From Oscillatoriales cyanobacterium (GTDB taxonomy: Bacteria; Cyanobacteriota; Cyanobacteriia; Cyanobacteriales; Microcoleaceae): a DNA stretch of 64,000 bases. Position numbers and translations under genes: made by a program. Below, in pieces: positions 16,847 to 25,942 of the stretch. How positions within the stretch are numbered: position 1 is the stretch's first letter; each line of letters begins with the position of its first letter. The notes below the pieces were generated by a model. That model did no database searches. It was not told the DNA's origin and was given only the letters and a program-made list of their open reading frames with translations. The stretch spans positions 1 through 64,000 of the forward strand of contig RDYN01000009.1 in the NCBI GenBank assembly GCA_004293365.1. Reading direction: 5' to 3'.

Positions 16847-18607
16847 CTACTTCCAACCCAACCACCTTAACAAAGGCACAACTAAATAATGACTCACTCC
16901 CAAACAAAGCCCGATCGCACTTCCCAACAAACCAAAAAACACAATAGATCCCCAAACCTGCAACCAGCCGAAGGAAGCACCAGACGACAGTGACAAAATC
17001 CCGAAAAAACTCCCCGGAAAAATGTTCAAAACATTCAAAAACAGAAACATTCCCGTCGAACAAGCAGCCACCACCAAAGCATGAACTAACTGATGGCTGC
17101 GCAAACCCATTCCCACAGTCAAAGAGGCGATCGCAAAAGCCCCCAAAATAATCCCCTGCACGCCGCTAAAAGCAGTCGCTTCCATCCAGCACAAACCTGC
17201 CAATAAATAGCCCTGAGCACCCATCAATCCCGACAGCCAATACTGTTTTTGCTGGCGAAAACTCCCCGCATCCGTCAAACCTATCGCAGTGCCCCAGCCC
17301 GCAAAAGCAAACAATAGCACTTCCGGCCCGACGGCAAAACTCATATGAGGAATTAATTGGTGCAAACCTTCATTCAAAAAATTCGCAAATTCCGGGCCAA
17401 TAGGCGAAGCATAGGCCAAAACCAAACCGCCGATCGCCCCTGCGCATCCACCAACCCCACCGAGCACCATTTCCCAGCCCGTATCCAGAGAAGCTACCAC
17501 GATTTGGGCGATCGCGCCGAACACCAAAACTGTCAAACTCGCGGTTTTTTGCGCCGTCGCCACTACTACTTGCCGGCAAAATTCCACAATAGCTTGACTC
17601 GCCGGGGCTAACGCGATTTTGCCGTTACTCCTAGCATAAATATCCTGCAAACGCGATCGAACATCCGCAGCCGAAGCCGGACGCTGCTGTATATTCGATC
17701 GCACCATATCATCCAACAAATTCGCAAAAGCCGGACTCACAGACACAATGTGGCGCCACCGCAACTCCCCCGTCATCGGATCTTCAATTTCGGCCGGATA
17801 CTTCCCCGTCAGCAAATGAATGCAAGTCCGCCCCAAAGCATAAAAATCCGTCGCCGGTACCACACCGCCGCCCACAATTTGTTCCGGCGGGCTGTACCCA
17901 GGCGAAATCAACCGCGTCGAGCTCGGAGAATCTTTCCCCGCCGGTTCGCCACCGCCCATCTGTTTAACTCCCCCAAAGTCGATCGCCACCAACTGCAAAC
18001 CGCCCAAACCTTTGCTCAGTAAAATTTGTGGCGATTCTGGATCTCGCAGCATCAAATTGCTCGGTTTAATGTCGCGGTGAATAATCTGACACCTGTGCAA
18101 CTCCTCCAGAATATCTACAGCTTGACTCAGCCAACTAAATACCCATTCCTGCGGACATCCCTGAGGGTGATCTTCAAGAATTTCTTCTAAAGTTTTGCCG
18201 TGAATCTTTTCCATTACCAAACAAGGCAAGCGCCTCGCTGTGGCATTTCTATCCCCGTTTCCAAAATTTTGGGTTTGCACGTGAAAATAACCGTCCGGCT
18301 CGACTCTCGGGACACCCGGGTGGCGCAAAATAGCCAAAACCCAAGCTTCTTGCTCGAACAGTTTCACCGCTTTCGGGGAAGTTTCGAGCAACAATTTCAG
18401 GACGCGCTCGGTTTCAGTTTCTGCGTCCCAAACTGTGTAGATGGCTGCAAAACCCCCGGTACCGAGGCCTTGTAGAGGTATGTAGCGATTTTTTAGCCGC
18501 AGCGGAGTCCCGCAACTCTGACAAAAATTGTTGCCCCAAGTCTGAGGGTAAGGCCTTGGGCAATCTGGATTGATGCAGTGGACGGCTTTTGAAGGGGGGT
18601 GAGGCAC
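16847..18607 (-). CDS. Membrane serine/threonine protein kinase with N-terminal zinc ribbon
   Basis: 586-aa Hanks-type kinase. A zinc-ribbon (CINPDCPRPY and FCQSCG, residues 11-33) precedes the kinase domain (about 41-325): glycine loop GLGTGGFAAIY, Lys71, catalytic loop HRDIKPSN (177-184) and the DFG-type motif DFGG (210-213). Residues 355-586 hold several hydrophobic helices, so the C terminus is a multi-pass membrane domain. All catalytic residues look intact. Substrates are unknown; cyanobacterial kinases of this group are linked to stress and cell-surface responses. Confidence 0.95.
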   Translation of the reverse strand: MPHPPSKAVHCINPDCPRPYPQTWGNNFCQSCGTPLRLKNRYIPLQGLGTGGFAAIYTVWDAETETERVLKLLLETSPKAVKLFEQEAWVLAILRHPGVPRVEPDGYFHVQTQNFGNGDRNATARRLPCLVMEKIHGKTLEEILEDHPQGCPQEWVFSWLSQAVDILEELHRCQIIHRDIKPSNLMLRDPESPQILLSKGLGGLQLVAIDFGGVKQMGGGEPAGKDSPSSTRLISPGYSPPEQIVGGGVVPATDFYALGRTCIHLLTGKYPAEIEDPMTGELRWRHIVSVSPAFANLLDDMVRSNIQQRPASAADVRSRLQDIYARSNGKIALAPASQAIVEFCRQVVVATAQKTASLTVLVFGAIAQIVVASLDTGWEMVLGGVGGCAGAIGGLVLAYASPIGPEFANFLNEGLHQLIPHMSFAVGPEVLLFAFAGWGTAIGLTDAGSFRQQKQYWLSGLMGAQGYLLAGLCWMEATAFSGVQGIILGAFAIASLTVGMGLRSHQLVHALVVAACSTGMFLFLNVLNIFPGSFFGILSLSSGASFGWLQVWGSIVFFGLLGSAIGLCLGVSHYLVVPLLRWLGWK

Positions 18608-18658
18608 AACCAGAGTAAAGATGGGGCTAGATATCCATAGTAGACTTACGTGCAGCTA

Positions 18659-18945
18659 ACGCAGAAACCCGGTTTTGAGCGAGGTTAAATTGCTGTAACG
18701 ACGGATTTGGTCTGAGAAACCAGGTTTGCGGCACAAGTCCTGTCCATATTATGTGCTATGCTGCCGACTTTTGACTTATAGGTACGTAGTTGCACTTGGG
18801 CGCTCTTTCATATATGAAAGAGTGCCCAAGCGCAACTACGTACCTTTCGCGCTTCCAACCTCAGAAACCCGGTTTCTGTGTATATTTCTCGTTAATAAAC
18901 GCCAATTTTTCGTAGAAACCCCGTTTCTAGCCCCCTTACGGGATT
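18659..18945. repeat. Four CAGAAACCCGGTTTC-type repeats
   Basis: Copies lie near 18661-18675, 18714-18727, 18862-18878 and 18914-18927 in the gap between the kinase gene and rbcL. Apart from the palindrome at 18781-18844, STRRs and the rbc leader, nothing coding is seen in 18608-19368. Confidence 0.75.
18781..18844. repeat. 64-bp loop-less palindrome
   Basis: The 32-nt left arm starting GGTACGTAGTTGCACTTGGG is the reverse complement of the right arm except at two positions, with no spacer (centre CATATATG). On each strand one of the two mismatches would be a G-U wobble in RNA. It lies about 520 bp upstream of rbcL. The role is unknown: transcription terminator for the kinase side, protein-binding palindrome or cruciform. 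Confidence 0.9.
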
Positions 18946-19135
18946 TGATATTTGGGATTTGAGATTTGAGATTGCTACAATCCTCTATTGCAGTTGAGAT
19001 CGATCGCCCACCATCTCTGTAAGTATTTATAACTAATTTTTTCCTGCGTCCAACCCAAAATTTAATATCTAAAATTTAATCGATCTCCACCATAATTTTA
19101 AGTATTTATGACTAATTTTTTCTCCTTCTCCAATC

Positions 19136-19165
19136 TAAAATCTAAAATCTAAAATCTAAAATCTC
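19136..19165. repeat. STRR tract (AAATCTA)
   Basis: Four units of aaaatct lie in tandem in the rbcL upstream region. Confidence 0.8.
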
Positions 19166-19221
19166 ATCGATCCCCAGCCCTTACCCCTGCATCCTTCGCT
19201 ACTTTTGTTTTATAAGATATG

Positions 19222-19244
19222 TTACATAAAATTTCCTAATGTAA
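19222..19244. promoter_or_regulatory. Candidate LysR-type operator upstream of rbcL
   Basis: An inverted repeat TTACAT-N11-ATGTAA lies 125 bp before the rbcL start, in AT-rich DNA. LysR regulators (RbcR/CmpR type) are known to control cyanobacterial rbc genes and bind such dyads. Assignment to a specific regulator is inference. Confidence 0.4.
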
Positions 19245-19368
19245 ACATAAATAAACAATACTTATGATGATTAAAAGAATATTAAAATTTCAGCGCGCCA
19301 CTTTATTGATATATTTCTAAGAGCCTGCGATCGGGCAAAAAAATTAAGCGAATACTAGGAAGCGAGAT

Positions 19369-20799
19369 ATGGCTTACGCGCAAACCCAAACTCAATCAAA
19401 GGCTGGGTATAAAGCCGGAGTTCAAGACTATAAACTAACGTATTACACACCGGACTACACGCCGAAAGATACAGATATTTTGGCAGCATTCCGCGTCACA
19501 CCTCAGCCAGGAGTTCCCCCAGAAGAAGCTGGAGCTGCTGTGGCCGCTGAATCTTCCACCGGTACATGGACAACTGTGTGGACTGACCTCCTGACCGACC
19601 TCGACCGCTACAAAGGTCGCTGCTACGACATCGAGCCAGTTCCCGGCGAAGACAACCAATACATCTGCTTCATCGCTTATCCTTTGGATTTGTTTGAAGA
19701 AGGTTCCGTCACCAACCTGCTGACCTCTTTGGTCGGTAACGTGTTCGGTTTCAAAGCTCTGCGCGCTCTCCGTTTGGAAGACTTGCGGATTCCCATTGCT
19801 TACCTGAAAACATTCCAAGGCCCTCCTCACGGTATTACCGTTGAGCGCGACAAATTGAACAAGTACGGCCGTCCTTTGCTGGGTTGTACAATTAAGCCCA
19901 AATTGGGTCTGTCTGCTAAGAACTACGGCCGCGCCGTTTACGAAGTTCTACGCGGCGGTTTGGACTTCACCAAAGACGACGAAAACATCAACTCGCAACC
20001 GTTCATGCGCTGGCGCGATCGCTTCCTGTTCGTTCAAGAAGCTATTGAAAAAGCCCAAGCAGAAACTGGCGAAGTTAAGGGTCACTACCTCAACGTAACC
20101 GCCCCTACCTGCGAAGAAATGATGGAGCGGGCTGAGTTCGCTAAGGAAATCAAAACCCCCATCATCATGCACGACTACCTGACCGGTGGTTTCACTGCAA
20201 ACACAACCTTGGCCAAATGGTGCCGCCGCAACGGTATTCTGTTGCACATTCACCGCGCCATGCACGCCGTGATCGATCGTCAAAAAAATCACGGTATCCA
20301 CTTCCGCGTGCTTGCCAAGTGCTTGCGGATGTCCGGCGGCGACCACCTGCACTCCGGTACAGTTGTGGGCAAACTCGAAGGCGAAAAAGGCATCACGATG
20401 GGCTTCGTAGACTTGATGCGCGAAGACCACATCGAAGAAGATCGCAGCCGCGGTATTTACTTCACCCAAGATTGGGCCTCCATGCCCGGTGTCATGCCGG
20501 TTGCTTCTGGCGGTATCCACATCTGGCACATGCCAGCTTTGGTGGAAATCTTCGGCGACGACTCCTGCTTGCAGTTCGGCGGCGGCACCTTGGGCCACCC
20601 TTGGGGTAACGCACCTGGTGCAGCAGCTAACCGCGTTGCTTTGGAAGCTTGCGTCCAAGCTCGCAACGAAGGCCGCAACTTGATGCGCGAAGGCGGAGAC
20701 ATCATTCGCGAAGCTTGCAAATGGAGCCCTGAACTGGCTGTTGCTTGCGAACTCTGGAAAGAAATCAAGTTTGAGTTCGAGGCAATGGATACCCTTTAA
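19369..20799 (+). CDS. rbcL: RuBisCO large subunit
   Basis: Form IB ribulose-1,5-bisphosphate carboxylase/oxygenase catalytic subunit; it fixes CO2 onto RuBP inside carboxysomes. The protein is 476 aa, the standard length. The carbamylated lysine is Lys202 in LDFTKDDEN and the loop-6 lysine is Lys335 in [10 protein letters not shown]. The start [17 protein letters not shown] is typical of filamentous cyanobacteria and follows an AGGAAG ribosome-binding site. It is the first gene of rbcL-rbcX-rbcS. The 135-bp gap to rbcX contains an 8-bp inverted repeat (GCAAACTT, 20833-20840 / AAGTTTGC, 20878-20885) that might tune downstream expression. Confidence 0.99.
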   Translation: MAYAQTQTQSKAGYKAGVQDYKLTYYTPDYTPKDTDILAAFRVTPQPGVPPEEAGAAVAAESSTGTWTTVWTDLLTDLDRYKGRCYDIEPVPGEDNQYICFIAYPLDLFEEGSVTNLLTSLVGNVFGFKALRALRLEDLRIPIAYLKTFQGPPHGITVERDKLNKYGRPLLGCTIKPKLGLSAKNYGRAVYEVLRGGLDFTKDDENINSQPFMRWRDRFLFVQEAIEKAQAETGEVKGHYLNVTAPTCEEMMERAEFAKEIKTPIIMHDYLTGGFTANTTLAKWCRRNGILLHIHRAMHAVIDRQKNHGIHFRVLAKCLRMSGGDHLHSGTVVGKLEGEKGITMGFVDLMREDHIEEDRSRGIYFTQDWASMPGVMPVASGGIHIWHMPALVEIFGDDSCLQFGGGTLGHPWGNAPGAAANRVALEACVQARNEGRNLMREGGDIIREACKWSPELAVACELWKEIKFEFEAMDTL

Positions 20800-20934
20800 G
20801 GATTTTTGGTTGGAGATTTTAGGTTTTAGGTCGCAAACTTGCTGTTAAGTCTTTATCTTTGAAGAAGATTTACAAGTAAGTTTGCATCCAAAATCTAAAA
20901 TCCAATACCTAAAATTTGAGGGAGCTGGGGTCAA

Positions 20935-21345
20935 ATGGATCTCAAACAAGTTGCGAAAGACACCGCTAAGGTGCTGGCAAGTTACCTAACCTATCAATCC
21001 GTGCGGATTGTGGTCGCTCAGTTGAGCGAAACCAATCCTCCTCTGGCAATCTGGCTGAATGACTTTTCTACTAAGGGCAAAATCCAAGATGGAGAAGCTT
21101 ACATTGAGGAACTGCTGAGGGAAAATCAAGACTTAGGATTTCGGATCATGACTGTGCGAGAGTATCTGGCTCACGATGTGACGGAATTTTTGCCAGAAAT
21201 GGTTTGTACTGGCATTCAACAGGCGAATATGGAACACAGACGCCAGCATTTAGAGCGAATTACGCAACTTAATTGGTCTGTTTCTAGCAGCAATCCTGAA
21301 GCATCAATAGATTCTGAACCGAATCTGGATAATTTGTCGAGTTAA
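20935..21345 (+). CDS. rbcX: RuBisCO assembly chaperone RbcX
   Basis: 136-aa dimeric helical chaperone that binds the C-terminal tail of newly folded RbcL and promotes assembly of the L8 core. The N-terminal helices (DLKQVAKDTAKVLASYLTYQ) and the conserved region REYLAHDVTEFLPEM are recognisable. It sits between rbcL and rbcS as in other form IB cyanobacterial operons, 48 bp before rbcS. The C-terminal tail is variable in the family and ends here with a short Ser-rich stretch. Confidence 0.97.
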   Translation: MDLKQVAKDTAKVLASYLTYQSVRIVVAQLSETNPPLAIWLNDFSTKGKIQDGEAYIEELLRENQDLGFRIMTVREYLAHDVTEFLPEMVCTGIQQANMEHRRQHLERITQLNWSVSSSNPEASIDSEPNLDNLSS

Positions 21346-21393
21346 TCGATCGCCCGAAAGCGCGATCGAACACACACCTTAGAGATACACAAA

Positions 21394-21729
21394 ATGAAGA
21401 CTTTAGCTAAAGAGCGTCGTTACGAAACTCTGTCATATTTGCCCCCGCTGACAGATGCCCAAATTGCCAAGCAACTGCAATACATCTTGGATCAAGGCTA
21501 CATTCCCGGCGTAGAATTCAACGAAACCTCTGCCGCTGAAATGCGCTACTGGACATTGTGGAAGTTGCCTTTGTTTGGTGCTCGCAGCGTCCAAGAAATC
21601 ATGGCTGAAGTTCAAGCTTGCCGCTCTGAAAATCCCACCTGCTACATCCGCGTCATGGGTTTTGACAACGTGAAGCAGTGCCAAGTGCTCAGCTTCATCG
21701 TGCACAAGCCTAACACCAGAGGCTACTAA
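21394..21729 (+). CDS. rbcS: RuBisCO small subunit
   Basis: 111-aa small subunit that caps the L8 octamer to give L8S8 holoenzyme. The family hallmarks [15 protein letters not shown] near the N terminus and [12 protein letters not shown] in the middle are present, and the length is normal. It is the last gene of the rbc operon and is followed by a terminator-like hairpin. Confidence 0.99.
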   Translation: MKTLAKERRYETLSYLPPLTDAQIAKQLQYILDQGYIPGVEFNETSAAEMRYWTLWKLPLFGARSVQEIMAEVQACRSENPTCYIRVMGFDNVKQCQVLSFIVHKPNTRGY

Positions 21730-21771
21730 GCTTTAACAGCTCTATTTTGTAGAGAAAAGTTAGCTAAAAAT

Positions 21772-21804
21772 TGAGGTAGGGAATTCTCCCCGCCTCATTT
21801 TTTT
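21772..21804 (+). terminator. Terminator after rbcS
   Basis: Stem TGAGG...CCTCA, with inner GGG/CCC pairing around AATT, is followed by seven T residues. It is placed 43 bp after the rbcS stop and fits a Rho-independent terminator. Confidence 0.75.
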
Positions 21805-21877
21805 GTGCAGAAGACTCGGCGGTTGAAACCGCGTCTATACATACAAAAGCCGCTTCCGCCGTTTCAAGATTGGATTG

Positions 21878-22516
21878 TTAGAGCTTGCAAATAGCTTTGA
21901 GCACTTGCAGTAACACAACTGAAGATTCTGGTTCCATCAAACTCAGAAATGGCATTAATTGATAGGTGGGCGGATTTCCACGACGGATATTGACAAACTG
22001 ATAAAACTCTCCGCTAGTTGCAAGTCCCCAGACTGACTCCTGATATTCTAAACTTTTATAGGCATAAGTTAGCAGTTGGGGCAAACCAGCACGGGGAGCA
22101 ATCAGACTGTTCTTAGATTCTATTACTAAAATCCAAAATTGTATATCAGTCGCGATTTGTTTCTCTTTATTGATTGCTAAGATGTCAAGCCTGCCTGTAA
22201 TCGTTGTGTCTTCATCTTCTATAGTAATATTAGCAATATTTTCTTCCAGACTCATCTTTAAAGGCGATCGGTAAAAGCCAGCCAATCGCATCAAAGGAAA
22301 GGTAGTTAGAGCTTGTACCAACCCTTCTGAGACTCTTTCAAAAGAGAGGTATTCGCGAAAATCGTTGCGGATTTGCACGAGTTCTAGCTGTTCAAACTCG
22401 GTGAGTGGTTCTAAGGACAAAAAGCTTGGGTAGGTGTCGTTGTTAAAGAGTTGTTGAAACTTCAAAAAATCACTAACTTCATTGAGCGTGAGGTTTTTGG
22501 CATTAATAACTGTCAT
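21878..22516 (-). CDS. PD-(D/E)XK nuclease-like protein (type I R subunit N-terminal type)
   Basis: About 212 aa from MTVINAKNLTLNEVSDFL; the longer frame would run into the repeat array, so this ATG is preferred. The nuclease motif is visible as TGRLDILAIN ... FWILVIESKNS, giving Asp and E-x-K residues of the PD-(D/E)XK core. This resembles the free-standing nuclease domain proteins annotated as restriction endonuclease subunit R in cyanobacteria. No methylase or specificity gene is nearby, so a complete restriction system is not supported. Confidence 0.75.
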   Translation of the reverse strand: MTVINAKNLTLNEVSDFLKFQQLFNNDTYPSFLSLEPLTEFEQLELVQIRNDFREYLSFERVSEGLVQALTTFPLMRLAGFYRSPLKMSLEENIANITIEDEDTTITGRLDILAINKEKQIATDIQFWILVIESKNSLIAPRAGLPQLLTYAYKSLEYQESVWGLATSGEFYQFVNIRRGNPPTYQLMPFLSLMEPESSVVLLQVLKAICKL

Positions 22517-22562
22517 AACTTTAAAACCAATCAAGTCTCTATTGAAATTATAACATATGCAC

Positions 22563-23066
22563 AAAACTAGGTTCGTAGTAAGGACTTCAGTCCGTCTATC
22601 TTCTGCTTTAAGGACTAAAATATTGACTGCGAACCTCATCTATTTGCTCTATTAAAAATCTGTCAACTATTTCAAAACTTTAAGGACTAAAGTCCTTACT
22701 ATGAACCTAATCTATTTGCTCCATTACAACTCCGTCAACTATTTCATAAGTTTAAGGACTGAAGTCCTTACTACGAACCTAATCTATTTGCTCTATTAAA
22801 AATCTGTCAACTATTTCACAATTTTAAGGACTGAAGTCCTTACTACGAACCTAATCTATTTCCTCCATTACAACTCCGTCAACTATTTCACAATTTTAAG
22901 GACTGAAGTCCTTACTACGAACCTAATCTATTTGCTCTATTAAAAATCTGTTAACTATTTCACAATTTTAAGGACTGAAGTCCTTACTACGAACCTAATC
23001 TATTTGCTCCATTACAACTCCGTCAACTATTTCACAATTTTAAGGACTGAAGTCCTTACTACGAAC
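22563..23066. repeat. 72-bp tandem array made from a gene 3' end plus a palindrome
   Basis: Units start (at ctaatc or ctcatc) at 22635, 22707, 22779, 22851, 22923 and 22995; the seventh copy is the real gene end at 23067. Spacing is exactly 72 bp throughout. Each unit has 39 bp matching the last 12 codons plus stop of the 77-aa gene, then about 33 bp containing GGACTGAAGTCC. Half of the units carry a variant gene tail (ctctattaaaaatctg). Confidence 0.95.
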
Positions 23067-23300
23067 CTAATCTATTTGCTCCATTACAACTCCGTCAACT
23101 ATTTCGTAACCCCAACTAGAATGCTTAGCTGCAAGTTGTTTCGCCATGTCATATTCGCCCAAGGTGCAAAGTTCTGTTAACTGCTGAAAACCTAAACTTT
23201 TTTCCCGCTGCAATCTTTCCTGACGCAGCTTTTCTCTTTCTGCATCTGAAGGATTTGGGCGCTCACTTCCCAGCGGATTGATATCGCTAATTCGTTTCAT
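23067..23300 (-). CDS. Small protein with WGYEIVDG tail
   Basis: 77-aa charged, helical protein (SDAEREKLRQERLQREKSLG) ending SSWGYEIVDGVVMEQID. The tail is shared with the upstream 405-aa protein (PEWGYEIVDGEIVESIPF), which ends 10 bp before this start, so the two are surely co-transcribed. The function is unknown; the shared tail hints at a common partner or a small domain duplication. Its 3' end has been copied six times downstream as part of a 72-bp tandem array. Confidence 0.7.
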   Translation of the reverse strand: MKRISDINPLGSERPNPSDAEREKLRQERLQREKSLGFQQLTELCTLGEYDMAKQLAAKHSSWGYEIVDGVVMEQID

Positions 23301-23310
23301 GTTAGCCTCA

Positions 23311-24528
23311 TTAAAAAGGGATAGATTCTACGATTTCACCGTCAACTATTTCATAGCCCCATTCTGGATTAGCAGCTATTTGTTTTTCAACGATACTTCG
23401 ACCTAGAGAAGTTTGGTAAGCTTTTTGCAAAAAGGAAATACTCGGGATTTCGTCGGTAGTTGGTGGCTGTTGTTGTTCGAGCTTTGGCGGTTCTGCGATT
23501 GGTTCAGATGTGGATTGATTCAGGGCTAATTGCGGCGCGATCGCCCCTAATTTCTGCATCACGCTTTCTTTGGTAATTTGCGGTTTTTCATTGAAAGAAG
23601 AGGGCAAATATGCGTTTTGCACGCCTTGGTTTTTGGCTTTGAGCGCATCGTCCGCAATACGATCGCACTTTCGCAAAAAACCCTCCCACAAATCCTTACC
23701 CAAAACCGGATTTCTCAAATCAGCGCGGGCTTTAGATACCGCTGCTTCCAGCGGTTCGCCTTTGTGCACGTAATACTGAATTCGCTCCTCCTCAAACGCC
23801 GGATAAGGCACTTCCGGCTCAATTTCCCACTCCCGCTTAACTTTCTGACTTTCTCCTAAAGGAATTCCGGCGATAAACTCGTCCCAAAAAGTCGAAGTTA
23901 AGCCCTTTGTCATGCTGTCAATAATTTTAAAAGCCCATCCCGAAGGATTGCCAAACCATAAGTTATGCTGTCTGGCATATTCTTCTAAAGCTCGCTGAAA
24001 GTTATGCAGTTCTTCTTGGGAATTCCAAGGCCCGCTAAATCTGTAATTTGGATTGACTGCAACCGCTATTTGCTGGCGCGGTTGCCCGAAATATTTGTCG
24101 GTTTTAACTTCATGATTTTGGGGGGAAGTTGCCGCAACTATTTCTACAGGGGGATTGTTGTTTTCGCGGATTGTTTCTGTTATAATATCAGCCGGATTAG
24201 TGGCAAACAAGTTATTAAGTTTTTCCTCGAAAGCGTCAATGTCCGCCCAGAGTTCGAGAGTGTTGGGATTTGTGGATTTTTCCTTCAGGAGCGATCGCAC
24301 TTTCAGCAATTTGATCGCAAGTTCCTGTTCTTCGCGATTTAAACCTGTAGCTTTTTCAATTTCGCCGCTGTTAGTTTTTACCCATTCGGCGGATTTCGAC
24401 TGTTGTGCTTGCCATTGCAATAATTGACACAGAAAAATGCTAGCAGTGACTCCGCCAGTAATTTTGCCTAGTGTGGGATAGTAGATGGCGGGATTTCCGA
24501 GATTTCCTAAAAATATTCCTATTTTCAT
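23311..24528 (-). CDS. Replication-protein-like hypothetical (DnaD-type winged helix)
   Basis: 405 aa. The N-terminal 80 residues (ITGGVTASIFLCQLLQWQ; EWVKTNSGEIEKATGLNREE; LLKVRSLLKEK) follow the winged-helix pattern seen in DnaD-like and phage/plasmid replication proteins. The middle contains a helical block with Trp-rich segments (ARQHNLWFGNPSGWAFKIID), then a Pro/Gln-rich linker and the tail PEWGYEIVDGEIVE. Whether it is a prophage or plasmid relic or a host gene is unclear, since no other replication or phage genes flank it. Function not established. Confidence 0.55.
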   Translation of the reverse strand: MKIGIFLGNLGNPAIYYPTLGKITGGVTASIFLCQLLQWQAQQSKSAEWVKTNSGEIEKATGLNREEQELAIKLLKVRSLLKEKSTNPNTLELWADIDAFEEKLNNLFATNPADIITETIRENNNPPVEIVAATSPQNHEVKTDKYFGQPRQQIAVAVNPNYRFSGPWNSQEELHNFQRALEEYARQHNLWFGNPSGWAFKIIDSMTKGLTSTFWDEFIAGIPLGESQKVKREWEIEPEVPYPAFEEERIQYYVHKGEPLEAAVSKARADLRNPVLGKDLWEGFLRKCDRIADDALKAKNQGVQNAYLPSSFNEKPQITKESVMQKLGAIAPQLALNQSTSEPIAEPPKLEQQQPPTTDEIPSISFLQKAYQTSLGRSIVEKQIAANPEWGYEIVDGEIVESIPF

Positions 24529-24540
24529 GTTTTATATTCC

Positions 24541-24716
24541 TAATTCCCTTGAATCGTAGGGTGCGCACTGCGCACCTTACCTTCTAATTCCCTTGAATCG
24601 TAGGGTGCGCACTGCGCACCTTACCTTCTAATTCCCTTAAATTGTAGGGTGCGCACTGCGCACCTTACCTTCTAATTCCCTTAAATTGTAGGGTGCGCGC
24701 ACTGCGCACCTTACCT
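24541..24716. repeat. Four 44-bp tandem repeats with GGTGCGCACTGCGCACC palindrome
   Basis: Units beginning taattccctt start at 24541, 24585, 24629 and 24673. Each ends with the palindrome GGTGCGCACTGCGCACC. Single related copies occur at 46.46 and 62.53 kb. The array lies just upstream of the 405-aa gene. Confidence 0.9.
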
Positions 24717-24913
24717 AACATTAGAGTGTGCCAAATAACACCTTACTTCGACAAAACTAGCATTAAAAAACTTAAGATTTTCTTTAAGCTTCTATCTATT
24801 CCTGACTGAATGGAGATTCTAGAGGAAAGACGGGGATCGCATATGCGATCGCCTGATTGACAGAACAGAGTTAAACGTAATAATAAATTATTTACCGTAC
24901 ATTTCCCCCCAAA

Positions 24914-25183
24914 ATGAATCCAGAACGCCAAGAGGCTTATTTGAACTTGATCGAGCGAGTGCTTACCTGTCCCAACGGCCAAGAACCAGAGGTTTTAAGT
25001 TCCTGTTCCGATTTAATAGATGCGGGATTTGTGCAAATGCTAATCCAGATATCAGCTTCCATGGCCCGGGAAGGTGACGAAGATACTGCTAATTTTTTAG
25101 TGCAACTTGCTCGCTTGCTTGGGAAATCTTTGGGTTTGTCGCCGGATGTCGTTCCTGCTAGCTACAGCAGCCCACAGCGGTAG
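24914..25183 (+). CDS. Stand-alone N-terminal domain of CHAT/TPR-type proteins
   Basis: 89 aa, beginning MNPERQEAYLNLIERVLTCP and including LIDAGFVQMLIQISASMA. This helical stretch is what typically opens large cyanobacterial TPR-CHAT proteins. Here a stop follows after a short tail, with no TPR or CHAT region downstream. It may be a functional adaptor or a truncated gene. No remnants of the rest are seen in the next 90 bp before the convergent gene. Confidence 0.65.
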   Translation: MNPERQEAYLNLIERVLTCPNGQEPEVLSSCSDLIDAGFVQMLIQISASMAREGDEDTANFLVQLARLLGKSLGLSPDVVPASYSSPQR

Positions 25184-25276
25184 ATAAAAGTACCCATGAC
25201 GTAGCTATGCCGAGAGAGTCGCCTCGTTGTATCATGATTTTGGGAAATCGGGGCGATCTTAACTCCATCGATAGCT

Positions 25277-25651
25277 TTACAATTGATATTCAAGAGGCTC
25301 GCAAAAATCATTTACCCCAGTTTTAAATACATAAATAATCACCGATGTCACCAAAATCTGCGGGCAAGTTTTGGCAGCAACTAAATCTCTAAATGCTGCA
25401 TTCAATTGTCCGTTTATCAAGTCTTCTTTTACCTCAGATTTACAAATAGCAACGCGGCATCTTTTTGCCAATCCGTCCAACCAGTTTTCAGAAATATTCG
25501 GCTCTTGTCCAGCTTGAATTGCTAGAGAAATCGCTGCATCTTCGATGTTGCCTTCACAATCTTCGATTTCGTCTAGGGCTTTGAGGGCTGCGGGATATTC
25601 CGCTAATTGCGATCGAAATTGGGCAATTTCTTGTGAGGTAATAATCACCAT
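25277..25651 (-). CDS. Conserved cyanobacterial hypothetical, 124 aa
   Basis: Helical protein with the pattern LAEYPAALKALDEIEDCEGNIEDAAI and a C-terminal stretch of hydrophobic residues (LVTSVIIYVFKTGV). Similar frames are widespread as unannotated cyanobacterial proteins, often beside defence or accessory genes (recalled, not checked). No catalytic motif is visible. It converges on the 89-aa gene. Confidence 0.6.
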   Translation of the reverse strand: MVIITSQEIAQFRSQLAEYPAALKALDEIEDCEGNIEDAAISLAIQAGQEPNISENWLDGLAKRCRVAICKSEVKEDLINGQLNAAFRDLVAAKTCPQILVTSVIIYVFKTGVNDFCEPLEYQL

Positions 25652-25942
25652 AAGATTTTCCTGTGTTTCCGCCTCGCGGACTTAAGTTTAGCAGTTAAAG
25701 TTGGTATTATAGCATTTTTTGCTTGAGGTTGGGATTTGGCGATCGAACATAATTAAATTTGCAACTGATTTTTGGTACTTCGCAATAGCTCGCCTGGAGG
25801 TTAAATCCTCATCTCAAAGCGGAAGTCCGCGCGATGAAGACTGATGTTAAAATTGATTAGTTTCCTCTGTAATTGCGAAGTTCGTGAATCAATCGCACAC
25901 ATTAGGCGATAAATCTGTTATTGACAAAAAAGAGACTGAATA

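Noticed and set aside
19948-20658. Long antisense frame inside rbcL
   Set aside because: A shadow of the GC-rich codon use of rbcL; no independent signal.
22517-22639. N-terminal extension of the nuclease gene
   Set aside because: Encoded by the palindromic repeat; internal ATG at 22516 preferred.
22563-23066. CRISPR array
   Set aside because: The 72-bp units have no constant repeat with variable spacers; most of each unit is conserved, and no cas genes are present.
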